Position numbers and translations under genes: made by a program. Of a stretch of DNA of 64,000 nt, positions 54,231-62,572 are shown in pieces. The stretch spans positions 45,808 to 109,807 of the forward strand of contig JAJYZF010000002.1 in the NCBI GenBank assembly GCA_021800165.1, written 5' to 3'. The DNA comes from Planctomycetota bacterium. Its GTDB lineage: Bacteria; Planctomycetota; Phycisphaerae; WQYP01. Each line of letters begins with the position of its first letter. The stretch's first letter is position 1. The notes beneath the pieces were generated by a model. That model searched no databases and was not told the DNA's origin. It worked only from the letters and a program-made list of their open reading frames with translations.

Positions 54231-56123
54231 ATGTCTGTTTCCCATCAATTCGATGTTTCGCGGTCAATTGTTGTCGGTACTTCGACGGGTAGCCTGCTTG
54301 CGTCTGACCCGGCTAACGGCGGCGATGGGCGCTCGCCGTCAACCCAGCTTACCTCTGGCGCTATGGCCCAGAGTCAAGGCCCCCCAGCGTCCGTAGCCAA
54401 CCCAAGGCGCGTGCTTTTTTGGGCCACATTTTTTGCCATCATCGCGGCCGGGGTATTTTTACGCTTCTGGCGTATCAGCCATCAATCTTATTGGTGCGAT
54501 GAAGCCTTCACCATTAACAAGGTGGATGCCAGCTTTCATTGGGTGCTGCAAGCCCTGAACCAACAAGGTTTTCCACCGGGTTGGTATGTGGCCCTTTGGG
54601 GATACGTCTGGCTGGTCACGCACTGGTTGCATGTTCCCCAAGGCGCCGCACTGGCCGCCGCGTACATGCGGCTGGTGCCGGCGCTTCTTGGTACCTTGAT
54701 GGTGCCGAGCGCCTATTTTCTCGCCCGGCAGTTCACGGGGCGATGGCAGTCGTTGTTGATTATGCTGCTGGTGGCTGTAAATCCATTTTTGATCTATTAC
54801 AGCCGCGATCTAAAAATGTATGGGGCCTTTTATCTGCTGACAACATTGAATGTAGCCCTGTATTTGAAGTGGCAGGGTTCGGACCGGCAATGGCTGTGGT
54901 ATCCGTTATGGGCATGCAGCGGCGCTGCAATGCTGCTCACGGATACCTTGGGCTGGTTTCTGGTGGCAGTAGAGCTGCTGTGGCTTATTTGCAAACCACG
55001 GCATCGGCCATGGGATGTCCCGCTATGGTGTTTGGGGGCTGGGGTTATGGGGGTCGTGCCGACATGGTGGTACTTATATCAAAATCACTGGCTCATCAAT
55101 CACGCTCAAAACGCGGTGCCGTGGGTGCAGTCTTACAATAGCATCAACTGGCGTACTATTGTCGGCTTGCCGTGCGTGCATCTGTTGGGATTTCTCTGGC
55201 CGGTCTACCCGCCGTCGGATCGTATGATTGATTGGTTTTCGCTGCCGCGGCATTTTTCACTGAATCTGGCGGGACAAACCATTCCCTGGTTGGCGGAAGC
55301 AGAATTTTGGATTGCCATCGGCGTGGGGCTGATCATGGTGTGGGGGTTGGTTCCACGGTGGCAACGCGTGCAACGCATCCCGGCGGAGCCACGTCCGGTG
55401 GGGCGGCGGTGGCATCTGGTTTCATGGATTGGTCTGCCCATGACCATCTTCGCCTTAGGCTCACTGCCGGTACATTCGCGTTGGTCCATCTATCCGCATC
55501 ACGTGATCTGGCAGCAGCGTTACTTGGGTTTTATAGCGATGGCCTGGGTGGTATGGCTGGGTATGGCGCTGGCCAACCTGCCGACGCTTATTTTGCGTAT
55601 TTCCGCCATGGTCGCGGTGGTGCTGGTCTGCACGATCTTTGCGTTGACCAATCAGTTCTTCTACCGCCAAATTATCTGGAAACCCATTGAAAAAGTTGCC
55701 ATCCACTACTTTAGCCCGGCGCATCCCAAGGCCATGGTGTTGGCGTGTCCGCGCTGGACACACGGCGTGGGCACGCTGGGCTTTGAGTGGATGAGCCTGC
55801 GCCATATCGATCCGCACGACTATTCGTGGCGGGACTTACCGCTCATCCGCCGCGTGCCTGACGCCCCGTTGCCCTGGATTCATCTGATGCGTTGGGTCAA
55901 TGCCAATCGATCGGTGCGTACGTTGGTAACGGTTGAGGATATGCCGCCGGATATCAGTCGGCCGTTGGAACAAATCGCGATTCCCAAGGCTCTTGGACCG
56001 CACTGGCGTCTGGTTGAAGCCAAAAGCTATCAGTGGCACTATCAATGGTGGTTTTATTTTTACACCACCTGGCACGTGCAAGTATGGCAGCGCAGCGCCC
56101 AGCGGCACAAGCCTATGTCGTAG
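54231..56123 (+). CDS. Integral membrane glycosyltransferase, GT39/ArnT-like
   Basis: This 630-residue protein (ATG 54231; ATG 54363 possible, the first ~50 residues being polar and low-complexity) has about ten spans in the first ~470 residues. The exterior loop motif SYWCDEAFTI (near 87-96) has the Asp-Glu of GT-C transferases using polyprenyl-phosphate sugars. Further cues are FPPGWYVALWGY and YYSRDLKMYG. The C-terminal ~150 residues form a soluble exterior domain (HYFSPAHPKAMVLACPRW). It probably decorates lipids or surface glycans. It is 57 bases after nuoC. Confidence 0.85.
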   Translation: MSVSHQFDVSRSIVVGTSTGSLLASDPANGGDGRSPSTQLTSGAMAQSQGPPASVANPRRVLFWATFFAIIAAGVFLRFWRISHQSYWCDEAFTINKVDASFHWVLQALNQQGFPPGWYVALWGYVWLVTHWLHVPQGAALAAAYMRLVPALLGTLMVPSAYFLARQFTGRWQSLLIMLLVAVNPFLIYYSRDLKMYGAFYLLTTLNVALYLKWQGSDRQWLWYPLWACSGAAMLLTDTLGWFLVAVELLWLICKPRHRPWDVPLWCLGAGVMGVVPTWWYLYQNHWLINHAQNAVPWVQSYNSINWRTIVGLPCVHLLGFLWPVYPPSDRMIDWFSLPRHFSLNLAGQTIPWLAEAEFWIAIGVGLIMVWGLVPRWQRVQRIPAEPRPVGRRWHLVSWIGLPMTIFALGSLPVHSRWSIYPHHVIWQQRYLGFIAMAWVVWLGMALANLPTLILRISAMVAVVLVCTIFALTNQFFYRQIIWKPIEKVAIHYFSPAHPKAMVLACPRWTHGVGTLGFEWMSLRHIDPHDYSWRDLPLIRRVPDAPLPWIHLMRWVNANRSVRTLVTVEDMPPDISRPLEQIAIPKALGPHWRLVEAKSYQWHYQWWFYFYTTWHVQVWQRSAQRHKPMS

Positions 56124-56153
56124 CGCTGCAAACGTATGTTCTTGGCGATTTTT

Positions 56154-56182
56154 TTGACAAAAGTTGGCTGCTTTAGTACCAT
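56154..56182 (+). promoter_or_regulatory. Strong sigma-70 promoter of the membrane-protein pair
   Basis: A perfect TTGACA (56154-56159), a 17-base spacer and TACCAT (56177-56182) lie in front of a roughly 275-base leader. T-runs just upstream could enhance it. Confidence 0.65.
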
Positions 56183-56375
56183 CGCACACGTGGTAGGCCA
56201 GCGCAACAAGAGTGGCGGACCAGTCAGATCGGCACCTTAGATTTGCGCGCGGAAGCCAGAGTGAAATCGATGGCCGGCGGCGTTTTGCCAAAGCAGGCAG
56301 GCGTATGCGGGGCTGGGGCCACGGCATGACGGCGGTGTGCTGCATTGTGCCTTTCCGCGGTATTGGAGGATTGCC

Positions 56376-56462
56376 ATGCGGGCTGCACCGCTCCGTGCAT
56401 GTTTAAGCCCGCGCTTTTTCCGGTCTTGGCTCCCGCCACGAACCGTTGGTGCAGGAGTATAA
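56376..56462 (+). CDS. 28-residue leader ORF coupled to the membrane-protein gene
   Basis: ATG 56376 has an ideal GGAGG six bases upstream. The frame reads 28 codons, rich in Arg (MRAAPLRACLSPRFF then RSWLPPRTVGAGV), and ends with TAA at 56460-56462, two bases before the next ATG at 56465. Its stop lies just after the ribosome site of that gene (AGGAG), so translation of the leader would open or block it. This is short and may be chance, but the ribosome site and spacing are excellent. It could be a regulatory leader peptide. Confidence 0.4.
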   Translation: MRAAPLRACLSPRFFRSWLPPRTVGAGV

Positions 56463-56464
56463 CC

Positions 56465-57688
56465 ATGTTCAAGCTTGGCCGTGAGCCTGCCGCGCCCTTA
56501 CGGCCAGCCCGCGCATTTTGGCCAACCGTGGCTTTATTGGCGGCGTTCTATTTGGAATTGGCGGCGGGGCCAGTCGTCTTTCTTAGGTATTATCCTTCAA
56601 AGGCGCTGTGCTTTCTGCTCATCGTCCCGCCGACGGTCATCTACTGCCTGCTGGGAAGTGGGCGGGCTACTGCCATTTCCCGCTTTAGAAGCGAGGTTCT
56701 AATCCTCCTCACACTGGTGGTGCTGGGCCTGATTGGTTTGGCGGCGGCAATCATTGAAGCCCCCCACGGCCAGAATTCGTGGCGGATATGGCTGGAGGGC
56801 GTTGGCATTGGCTTGGCTGATATTCTAGTGGTGATGGTCATTTTTGCGCTGCTGCGGCAAGCCGGGCGAAGTGCGTGGTGGGCCTGCCTCTGGATCTTCA
56901 GTATCGGTCCCGTGATGGAGCCGGGCATGTTTTTGTGGATTCCGGCTACCCTGCTGTTATCGGCTTCGCTGTTGGCCTACGGTTCGAGTTTGCGGCGGTG
57001 GGCCGGGGTGTGCCTGGCGCTGTCCACGCTGGCCTGCCCCTTTGTTGTGCCCGTGGTCTTGACTGGAGTCTTTGGATTATGGCAGGATAAAAAAGGCGGC
57101 CGAATTTCACGGAGCGACGCGGCGTTTATCATCGCCTCATTTTCCGTGGTGATGTTTGTGGCCGCACTTGTTCTTTTGGCGTGGCCTGCGGCCATCCATC
57201 ATTGGCTGGGTTCTTCCATGGCCAGCGTCGATTATTCCCATTGGCCGGGGATATTTCTGTTGGCGCATTCCCCAGGATTGGTTGATCTATGCTTATCGGT
57301 CGCTTGGCTGATCGGCGTGGTGACGGCGGCCATTGCGGCGGTGCGCTACCAATGGTCTTTCGCGCGAACTTCGCTTCATCTGTGCGTGTTGAGTATGATC
57401 TTCTGCCCTTTCTACCTGGTTCCCCTCTTGCTGCCGATTCTTATTTTGGGTGCCTTGGCATGGAACGGCTCCGCCTTGTGGCTTTCAACGGTTGGGGTGT
57501 ACCTCATCCTGACTTTGCCGGGGCGTTATCTGGGCATGGCTTGGGACCAATGGTGGTTATTGTATTGGGCGGGGGCGGTAGCACTGGAATTCATCCAAAT
57601 AATAGCTGATCTACGGCAACGGCCGAAATCGCCTGACGTGCGTGGCACGGCCCCGTCAGGCACCGCCTATGAAGGGGAAAACCTATGA
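56465..57688 (+). CDS. Polytopic membrane protein, paralogue A
   Basis: This 407-residue protein from ATG 56465 (AGGAG eight bases upstream) has about ten hydrophobic spans. Shared landmarks with the next gene are FRSEVLIL, IEAPHGQNSWRIWLEGVGIGL-type loop, SLLRQ-type and RRWAGVCLALSTLACPFV. I do not recognise the family. It overlaps the next gene by four bases (ATGA). A possible role is in membrane glycan or lipid handling, because the upstream gene is a GT39 transferase; that is weak. Confidence 0.75.
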   Translation: MFKLGREPAAPLRPARAFWPTVALLAAFYLELAAGPVVFLRYYPSKALCFLLIVPPTVIYCLLGSGRATAISRFRSEVLILLTLVVLGLIGLAAAIIEAPHGQNSWRIWLEGVGIGLADILVVMVIFALLRQAGRSAWWACLWIFSIGPVMEPGMFLWIPATLLLSASLLAYGSSLRRWAGVCLALSTLACPFVVPVVLTGVFGLWQDKKGGRISRSDAAFIIASFSVVMFVAALVLLAWPAAIHHWLGSSMASVDYSHWPGIFLLAHSPGLVDLCLSVAWLIGVVTAAIAAVRYQWSFARTSLHLCVLSMIFCPFYLVPLLLPILILGALAWNGSALWLSTVGVYLILTLPGRYLGMAWDQWWLLYWAGAVALEFIQIIADLRQRPKSPDVRGTAPSGTAYEGENL

Positions 57689-58872
57689 CCAATTCACCAA
57701 CCCAGCCCAACGGTCCATTGAGGCCGGCTCTTGGAGTCTTGCCAACCGTGGTCCTGTTGGGGGCGTTTTTTATGGAATTTGCAGTGGTGCTGGGTGATCC
57801 AATGCTGCATTATGCACAAAGCGTGTTGTACTTTCTGTTGATCGCGTTGCCGGCAGTGATGTATTGGCTTTTGGCAAGTGGGCAAACCATTCGTGTTTCC
57901 CGGTTCAAAAGTGAAGTTTTGATTATTGCTGCCATGATCACCTTTGGGCTGATTTGCATGACCATAGCCGCTATTGAAACGCCCCATGGCCGGAATTCGT
58001 GGCGGATGTGGCTGGAGGGCATTGGCATGGGCTTGGCGGATATTCTGGTGGTGACGGCTATTTTTTCGCTCTTGCGGCAAACCCTGCGAAGCCCGTGGTG
58101 GGCCTGCTTCTGGGTTTTCGGTATCGGACCGTTTGCAGAACTGAGCTTTCCTCTCTGGCTGCCCGCAACCGTGCTGTTGTTGGCGGCTTTTCGGGCCTAC
58201 AATTCCAAACTGCGGCCATGGGCCGGGGTTTGCCTTGCACTCTCTACGCTGGCTTGCCCTTTTGTTACACCCGTGGCGGTGGTCGCAGCCGTGGGAGTTT
58301 GGCGAGAGCGAAAGCACGGTCGCATTGCGCAAAAAGACGCACGTTTCATCGCTGGATCGTTTGCGGGCCTATTGCTGGCGGCCGCCACATTGCTTTTATT
58401 CCGGCCGATTGCTATCCACGATTGGGCCAATTCCTTCGGCAGCGGCATTGGGTACACCCGCTGGCCGATGATAAGGCTGTTGCATGATTCCTCACAACTG
58501 CGAAATCTGTACTGCTTCGAGGCGGTCGCCTGGCTGACGGGAGTCGTAACCGTCGCCACCGCGGCTATCCGCTGTAAATGGCCCGTGGCCCGGACGGCGG
58601 TGCATTTATGTGTGCTGAGCCTGATCTTATGCCCATTTTATTTCTATCTGTTCCTGCTGCCCATCGTAGCGTTGGGCACGCTGGCCTGGAACCGCTCCGC
58701 CTTTTGGCTTGCCACTATTTCCGTTTTGCTGGTGCAGGGACGGTCCCGGAGTTATTCGGCGCATCATTCGTACGTGCTTTTCGCCGAATGGTTGTTATGG
58801 ATGGTGGCCCTGGGCTTGGAAGTGATTCAGCTTGTTGCTGATATGGTGGCACGGCCCGCACAGCCGGCCTGA
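57685..58872 (+). CDS. Polytopic membrane protein, paralogue B
   Basis: This 395-residue protein overlaps paralogue A by four bases (ATGA). It keeps the same order of hydrophobic spans and the blocks FKSEVLII, IETPHGRNSWRMWLEGIG and RPWAGVCLALSTLACPFV. The two thus arose by tandem duplication and are translationally coupled. No soluble domain is visible. Unlike A, the end is short and Pro-rich. It may form a hetero-oligomer with A. Confidence 0.75.
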   Translation: MTNSPTQPNGPLRPALGVLPTVVLLGAFFMEFAVVLGDPMLHYAQSVLYFLLIALPAVMYWLLASGQTIRVSRFKSEVLIIAAMITFGLICMTIAAIETPHGRNSWRMWLEGIGMGLADILVVTAIFSLLRQTLRSPWWACFWVFGIGPFAELSFPLWLPATVLLLAAFRAYNSKLRPWAGVCLALSTLACPFVTPVAVVAAVGVWRERKHGRIAQKDARFIAGSFAGLLLAAATLLLFRPIAIHDWANSFGSGIGYTRWPMIRLLHDSSQLRNLYCFEAVAWLTGVVTVATAAIRCKWPVARTAVHLCVLSLILCPFYFYLFLLPIVALGTLAWNRSAFWLATISVLLVQGRSRSYSAHHSYVLFAEWLLWMVALGLEVIQLVADMVARPAQPA

Positions 58873-59044
58873 AAATGGTATCGGTGCTGTTCCGTTGCCA
58901 CTGCCAATCTTCCACTCACGCCAATGCTGGAAAGATGTGGATTTTTCGATGGGAGTGTAGAATCCCAGAGGTTGATGAAACGCCCGGTGGGCGTTACAGA
59001 TGACTAAAGACTGGGATGAGCGCGACAATCGGCGGAGACTAAAG

Positions 59045-59770
59045 ATGGTAAAGCTTGGGGTCAACATAGATCATATTGCCACGGTGCGCCAGGCCCGGCA
59101 AGGCCGGGAACCGGATCCGGTCTGGGCGGCGGTGGAGGCGGAACTTGGCGGGGCCGACCTGATTACCGTGCATCTCCGCGAGGATCGACGCCATATTCAA
59201 GATCGGGATGTGACAGTGTTGCGGCAAACGACGGGCGTTCCTTTGAATCTGGAAATGGCGGCCGTGCGCGAGATTATCGGGATTGCACTGAAGCTTAAAC
59301 CCGCCATGGTTACCCTGGTGCCAGAGAAGCGCGCCGAGGTGACGACGGAAGGCGGATTGGATGTTTGCAGCCGGCAGACGATGTTGGCCGAAATGGCCAA
59401 AAAAATGCATGGCGCGGGCATTCGTGTGAGCGCTTTTATTGATGCCGATGTGCGGCAGGTAGAGGCGGCCAAGGCGGTTGGTTTCGACCTGTGCGAATTG
59501 CATACCGGACCTTACGCGCTGGCAACCGGTGCCGGTTTTGTGCAGTTGCAGCACGAGCGACTGCGTTTGGCGGGGGAAGAGATTTTAAACCTGGGTATGC
59601 AATTCAATGCCGGACACGGTCTAAATTATCGCAATGTTGGCGCGATCGCCGCTTTGCCCCATGTTAACGAATTGCACATCGGCCATGCGATCGTCAGCCG
59701 GGCTTTGTTTATTGGATTGCGCGCGGCAGTGCGGGAAATGAAACTGGCCATTGCGGAGTCCGTCCGGTAA
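59045..59770 (+). CDS. pdxJ: Pyridoxine 5'-phosphate synthase
   Basis: This 241-residue TIM-barrel protein from ATG 59045 (GGAG eight bases upstream) condenses 3-amino-2-oxopropyl phosphate with deoxyxylulose phosphate to give pyridoxine phosphate. NIDHIATVRQAR (7-18), HLREDRRHIQDRD (near 42-54) with catalytic His, and GHGLNYRNV near 190 match PdxJ closely. A small inverted repeat (AACGCCC with GGGCGTT, 58979-58995) lies upstream of its ribosome site. dapA follows with about 85 bases between. Confidence 0.97.
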   Translation: MVKLGVNIDHIATVRQARQGREPDPVWAAVEAELGGADLITVHLREDRRHIQDRDVTVLRQTTGVPLNLEMAAVREIIGIALKLKPAMVTLVPEKRAEVTTEGGLDVCSRQTMLAEMAKKMHGAGIRVSAFIDADVRQVEAAKAVGFDLCELHTGPYALATGAGFVQLQHERLRLAGEEILNLGMQFNAGHGLNYRNVGAIAALPHVNELHIGHAIVSRALFIGLRAAVREMKLAIAESVR

Positions 59771-59856
59771 ATAGACTTGGGCGCTCTGGCGCGGCTATGA
59801 TGTGAAGCGATGCCATCGTCGTGTTGGGCGATGTTCTTTTGAGGAGAAAATCTGAA

Positions 59857-60726
59857 ATGTTCAAAGGTACCTTCACCGCGTTGGTAACACCATTTAATCA
59901 GGGGGGCTTTGATGCCGCGTGCTATGCGCAGCAAATAGCCTTTCAAGCCCGGCATAAGGTGACGGGGATTGTGGCGGTGGGCACCACCGGCGAATCGCCG
60001 ACACTTTCCCATGACGAGCATCACCTGGTCATTGAAACCGCGGTGCGCGCCGGCCACAAGGCCGGCCTACAAGTCATGGCCGGCACCGGGTCTAACAGCA
60101 CGGCCGAGGCCGTGGATTTAAGCCGCCACGCCCAGCGTGCGGGAGCGGATGCCGTGCTCTCGGTCAATCCTTACTACAACAAGCCGACGCAGGAAGGGCT
60201 GTATCGGCACTTCAAGACCATAGCCCAATCCGTGAAGATTCCGGTGGTGCTCTATAACATTCCGGGTCGTACCAATGTAACCATGACGGTGGCGACCATG
60301 GCCCGGCTGGCCAACGATTGTGCGAACATCACAACCGTCAAAGATGCCGCGGGAAATCTGGATTTGACGACGGAAGCGGTGGCGGCCGGTCTGACGGTGC
60401 TCTCCGGTGATGATTCCTTGACTTTGCCGATGATGGCCGTGGGTGCGGTGGGGGTGGTGAGCGTGGCTTCAAACATCGTGCCCGGTGAGGTGCGTAAGCT
60501 GGTGGAGGCGGCATTAGCAGGCGATTTTGTACGTGGGCGGCGGTTGCATCAGCGGATATTTGGTTTATGCAAGGCATTGTTTGTGGAAACCAATCCAATT
60601 CCGATTAAAACCGCCATGGCGATGCTGGAAAGGGACACCGGTGAAATGCGTTTGCCACTATGCGAACCTGCGGATGGCAATCGTGAGGTGATTCGCCGGG
60701 CACTTTCGCAAATCGGTCTGTTGTAA
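59857..60726 (+). CDS. dapA: 4-hydroxy-tetrahydrodipicolinate synthase
   Basis: This 289-residue protein from ATG 59857 (GAGGAG about 11 bases upstream) condenses pyruvate and aspartate semialdehyde in lysine and diaminopimelate synthesis. AVGTTGESPTLSHDEH (near 42-57) is the DapA signature, YNIPGRTNV gives the Tyr, and VKDAAGNL gives the Schiff-base Lys (near 165). The length is normal. It probably belongs to a transcript with pdxJ upstream and DoxX after it. Confidence 0.97.
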   Translation: MFKGTFTALVTPFNQGGFDAACYAQQIAFQARHKVTGIVAVGTTGESPTLSHDEHHLVIETAVRAGHKAGLQVMAGTGSNSTAEAVDLSRHAQRAGADAVLSVNPYYNKPTQEGLYRHFKTIAQSVKIPVVLYNIPGRTNVTMTVATMARLANDCANITTVKDAAGNLDLTTEAVAAGLTVLSGDDSLTLPMMAVGAVGVVSVASNIVPGEVRKLVEAALAGDFVRGRRLHQRIFGLCKALFVETNPIPIKTAMAMLERDTGEMRLPLCEPADGNREVIRRALSQIGLL

Positions 60727-60756
60727 GCGGTGTAGATTTTTTACGGAGATCTGACG

Positions 60757-61239
60757 ATGAATAAAGGAAAAATCATTTATCCTCCAACATTAAAGGATTG
60801 GGGTCTGCTGATTATTCGACTGATGTTGGCGTGGGTGTTTATCTATCACGGATCGCAGAAACTTTTCGGAGCGTTTGGGGGGATGGGCATGGTCGGTTTT
60901 GAGCATTTCATTGCCGGTGTGGGGGCACCCATGCCCAAGGTCAGCGCTTATCTAAGTGCCCTGACGGAGTTCTGTGGCGGCATTGTGCTATTGTTGGGTA
61001 CGGGCACCCGGCTGGCGGCTATACCTATGTGCATCAACATGGGCGTGGCGGTGTGGGTGATGCATAGCCACGGATTTTCCGGCGTGCATGACCAGGGAGG
61101 CTATGAATACCCCCTGGAATTGGGCGTAGTGCTTTTCGGTTTATTAGTGGCCGGGCCGGGCCGACTGACATTGGGGGCTTTGCTGCGCGGCGCACGTATG
61201 GGTGGCGGTCCAACTCCCACGAGCCAAAGTACGCGGTAA
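60757..61239 (+). CDS. DoxX family membrane protein
   Basis: This 160-residue protein (GGAG eight bases upstream) has four hydrophobic spans and the DoxX features LIIRLMLAWVFIYHGSQKLFG (~18-38), GAPMPKVSAYLSALTEFCGGIVLLLG and GGYEYPLELG. DoxX proteins are small inner-membrane proteins linked to terminal oxidases and thiol stress; the exact role varies. It begins 30 bases after dapA and ends 30 bases before a lipoprotein gene, so these may form one operon. Confidence 0.9.
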   Translation: MNKGKIIYPPTLKDWGLLIIRLMLAWVFIYHGSQKLFGAFGGMGMVGFEHFIAGVGAPMPKVSAYLSALTEFCGGIVLLLGTGTRLAAIPMCINMGVAVWVMHSHGFSGVHDQGGYEYPLELGVVLFGLLVAGPGRLTLGALLRGARMGGGPTPTSQSTR

Positions 61240-61270
61240 GTAAGGCTCTGCGGGCCAACCGAGGATCTGT

Positions 61271-61876
61271 ATGCGAATGCAACGTACCGCTTGGGTGGCT
61301 GTGGGGATAGCGCTGTTGGCCCTGCTGGTGGGTTGTTCGCAGTCGCCTCCGCGCCCGCCGAAAGGGCCTGCCGCATCGGCGCATATAAGCCCGGTGGATA
61401 GGGCGGTGTTGGCAAGATTTTTGCCGAGTCTGGCCAGAGCACACCGGGATAAAACCCAGTTGGCCTTTCTGGCAAGGTTCAAGGGGCTTTCCCCGCCGGT
61501 GGCCAAATTCAACCAACAGATGGCCCTCCAGCAGGGGCGACTGTTGCGGCAGTTACAAACGTGGGCGGACCGGCACCATCTGAATTTGAAATATGACTAT
61601 CCCAAGTCGGTACGCGGTGCGGCCCTGCGGGTGCAAGCCGGGGTAGACGGGCATTCGTTGCTCGCGGCCGGCGAGCCGAAGTTTCAGCGTCTATATCTGG
61701 TGTTCATGTATAGCGATTTTTCGTGGCAGGTAGCGCTGGATAAGTCACTGATGAGGTATGCGACCAATCACGGTTTAAAGCGGTATCTGATAAACGCCTT
61801 GGCGATCAATCGTTCGTCGATGGAGCGAATTGAAAAACTCCTGGGCCAATACCGTTGGGTGCCCACCCATCCTTGA
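61271..61876 (+). CDS. Small lipoprotein of unknown function
   Basis: This 201-residue protein has a lipoprotein signal (WVAVGIALLALLVGC, lipobox LVGC). The mature part is mostly helical with little similarity to a known family; the middle is Lys/Arg and Gln-rich (LLRQLQTWADRHHLNLKY). It follows DoxX and is convergent with the flavin-barrel gene. The role may be at the envelope. Confidence 0.72.
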   Translation: MRMQRTAWVAVGIALLALLVGCSQSPPRPPKGPAASAHISPVDRAVLARFLPSLARAHRDKTQLAFLARFKGLSPPVAKFNQQMALQQGRLLRQLQTWADRHHLNLKYDYPKSVRGAALRVQAGVDGHSLLAAGEPKFQRLYLVFMYSDFSWQVALDKSLMRYATNHGLKRYLINALAINRSSMERIEKLLGQYRWVPTHP

Positions 61877-61910
61877 CGGCCGCGCACGGCACACGCGGCA
61901 TACTTTGGTT

Positions 61911-62405
61911 TTACAGCGGCGCGGCGGCCAACCATCGTTGACTGTCGGGTACATGATCGGTGCGGTGAGTCTGCGGTTCCATACATCGACCGGAGATGGT
62001 CTGGACCACAATTTTGTGCATGGCCAGATCTTCCAGGGCGGTACTACGCCCATGGCCTGGCCGATGATGCGGCCGCAAGCGCCGATATTTGGCCTCGTTG
62101 GCGGTTCGGACGGCGTTTTTTTCGGACAAATCGGTCACCGGCAGCAATCGGCCTTCGATAATAATTGAGGCGTAATCATTCATCTCTGCGGCGCACCAGT
62201 CCACTTCAAAGCATACTTGATTATTGTTTTGAAGGATTGCGCCTTTGCGGCCGGTCATTGCCAGACGCAGGTAAATAGCCCCTTGGTGCCAACAAAATGG
62301 AAATGGCAGGCTGTAGGGCCGGCCGTCACTATCGGCCATCCCCAGCCGACCGATCAGCGAGTCATTGAGAAGTTGGTCTATCGCAACATTGGCCATGGCT
62401 ATCAT
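61911..62405 (-). CDS. Pyridoxamine 5'-phosphate oxidase-type flavin split-barrel protein
   Basis: This 164-residue protein (AGGAG six bases upstream) has the FMN-binding split-barrel pattern: IGRLGMADSDGRPYSLPFPFCW near the start, IYLRLAMTGRKGAIL, then VCFEVDW and ASIIIEGRL. The final KIVVQTISGR strand fits, although the region between (RRLRPHHRPGHGRS) is unusually basic. Such proteins may bind FMN, F420 or heme and are often of unknown function. It diverges from the radical SAM pair, about 170 bases from its start. Confidence 0.85.
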   Translation of the reverse strand: MIAMANVAIDQLLNDSLIGRLGMADSDGRPYSLPFPFCWHQGAIYLRLAMTGRKGAILQNNNQVCFEVDWCAAEMNDYASIIIEGRLLPVTDLSEKNAVRTANEAKYRRLRPHHRPGHGRSTALEDLAMHKIVVQTISGRCMEPQTHRTDHVPDSQRWLAAAPL

Positions 62406-62434
62406 CGGTTACTCCTAAACACGGTATTACAACC

Positions 62435-62462
62435 TTGATATCCAGAATATACCTGCTATAGT
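62435..62462 (+). promoter_or_regulatory. Sigma-70 promoter of the radical SAM pair
   Basis: TTGATA (62435-62440), a 16-base spacer and TATAGT (62457-62462) predict a leader of about 105 bases before the ATG at 62573. Confidence 0.6.
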
Positions 62463-62476
62463 ACTAAGGCAAGTGA

Positions 62477-62514
62477 CCGCGGCTGTCGGACGGTGGAGTC
62501 GGCCGGGGCCGCGG
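62477..62514 (+). promoter_or_regulatory. Stem-loop in the leader of the radical SAM pair
   Basis: CCGCGGC (62477-62483) pairs with GCCGCGG (62508-62514) around a GC-rich interior. It has no T-tract. It may be a translational or regulatory structure. Confidence 0.3.
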
Positions 62515-62572
62515 TATCGGGACCGTTTTGGCTAAGCCGAAGAGTCGCTTTGGCGCTGCAGGAGTCTGGACC

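Larger units (their letters stand above)
56124..56464 (+). other. Intergenic leader of the tandem membrane-protein pair
   Basis: These 341 bases hold a strong promoter (56154-56182) and a roughly 275-base leader with a 28-codon ORF (56376-56462). Confidence 0.55.
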
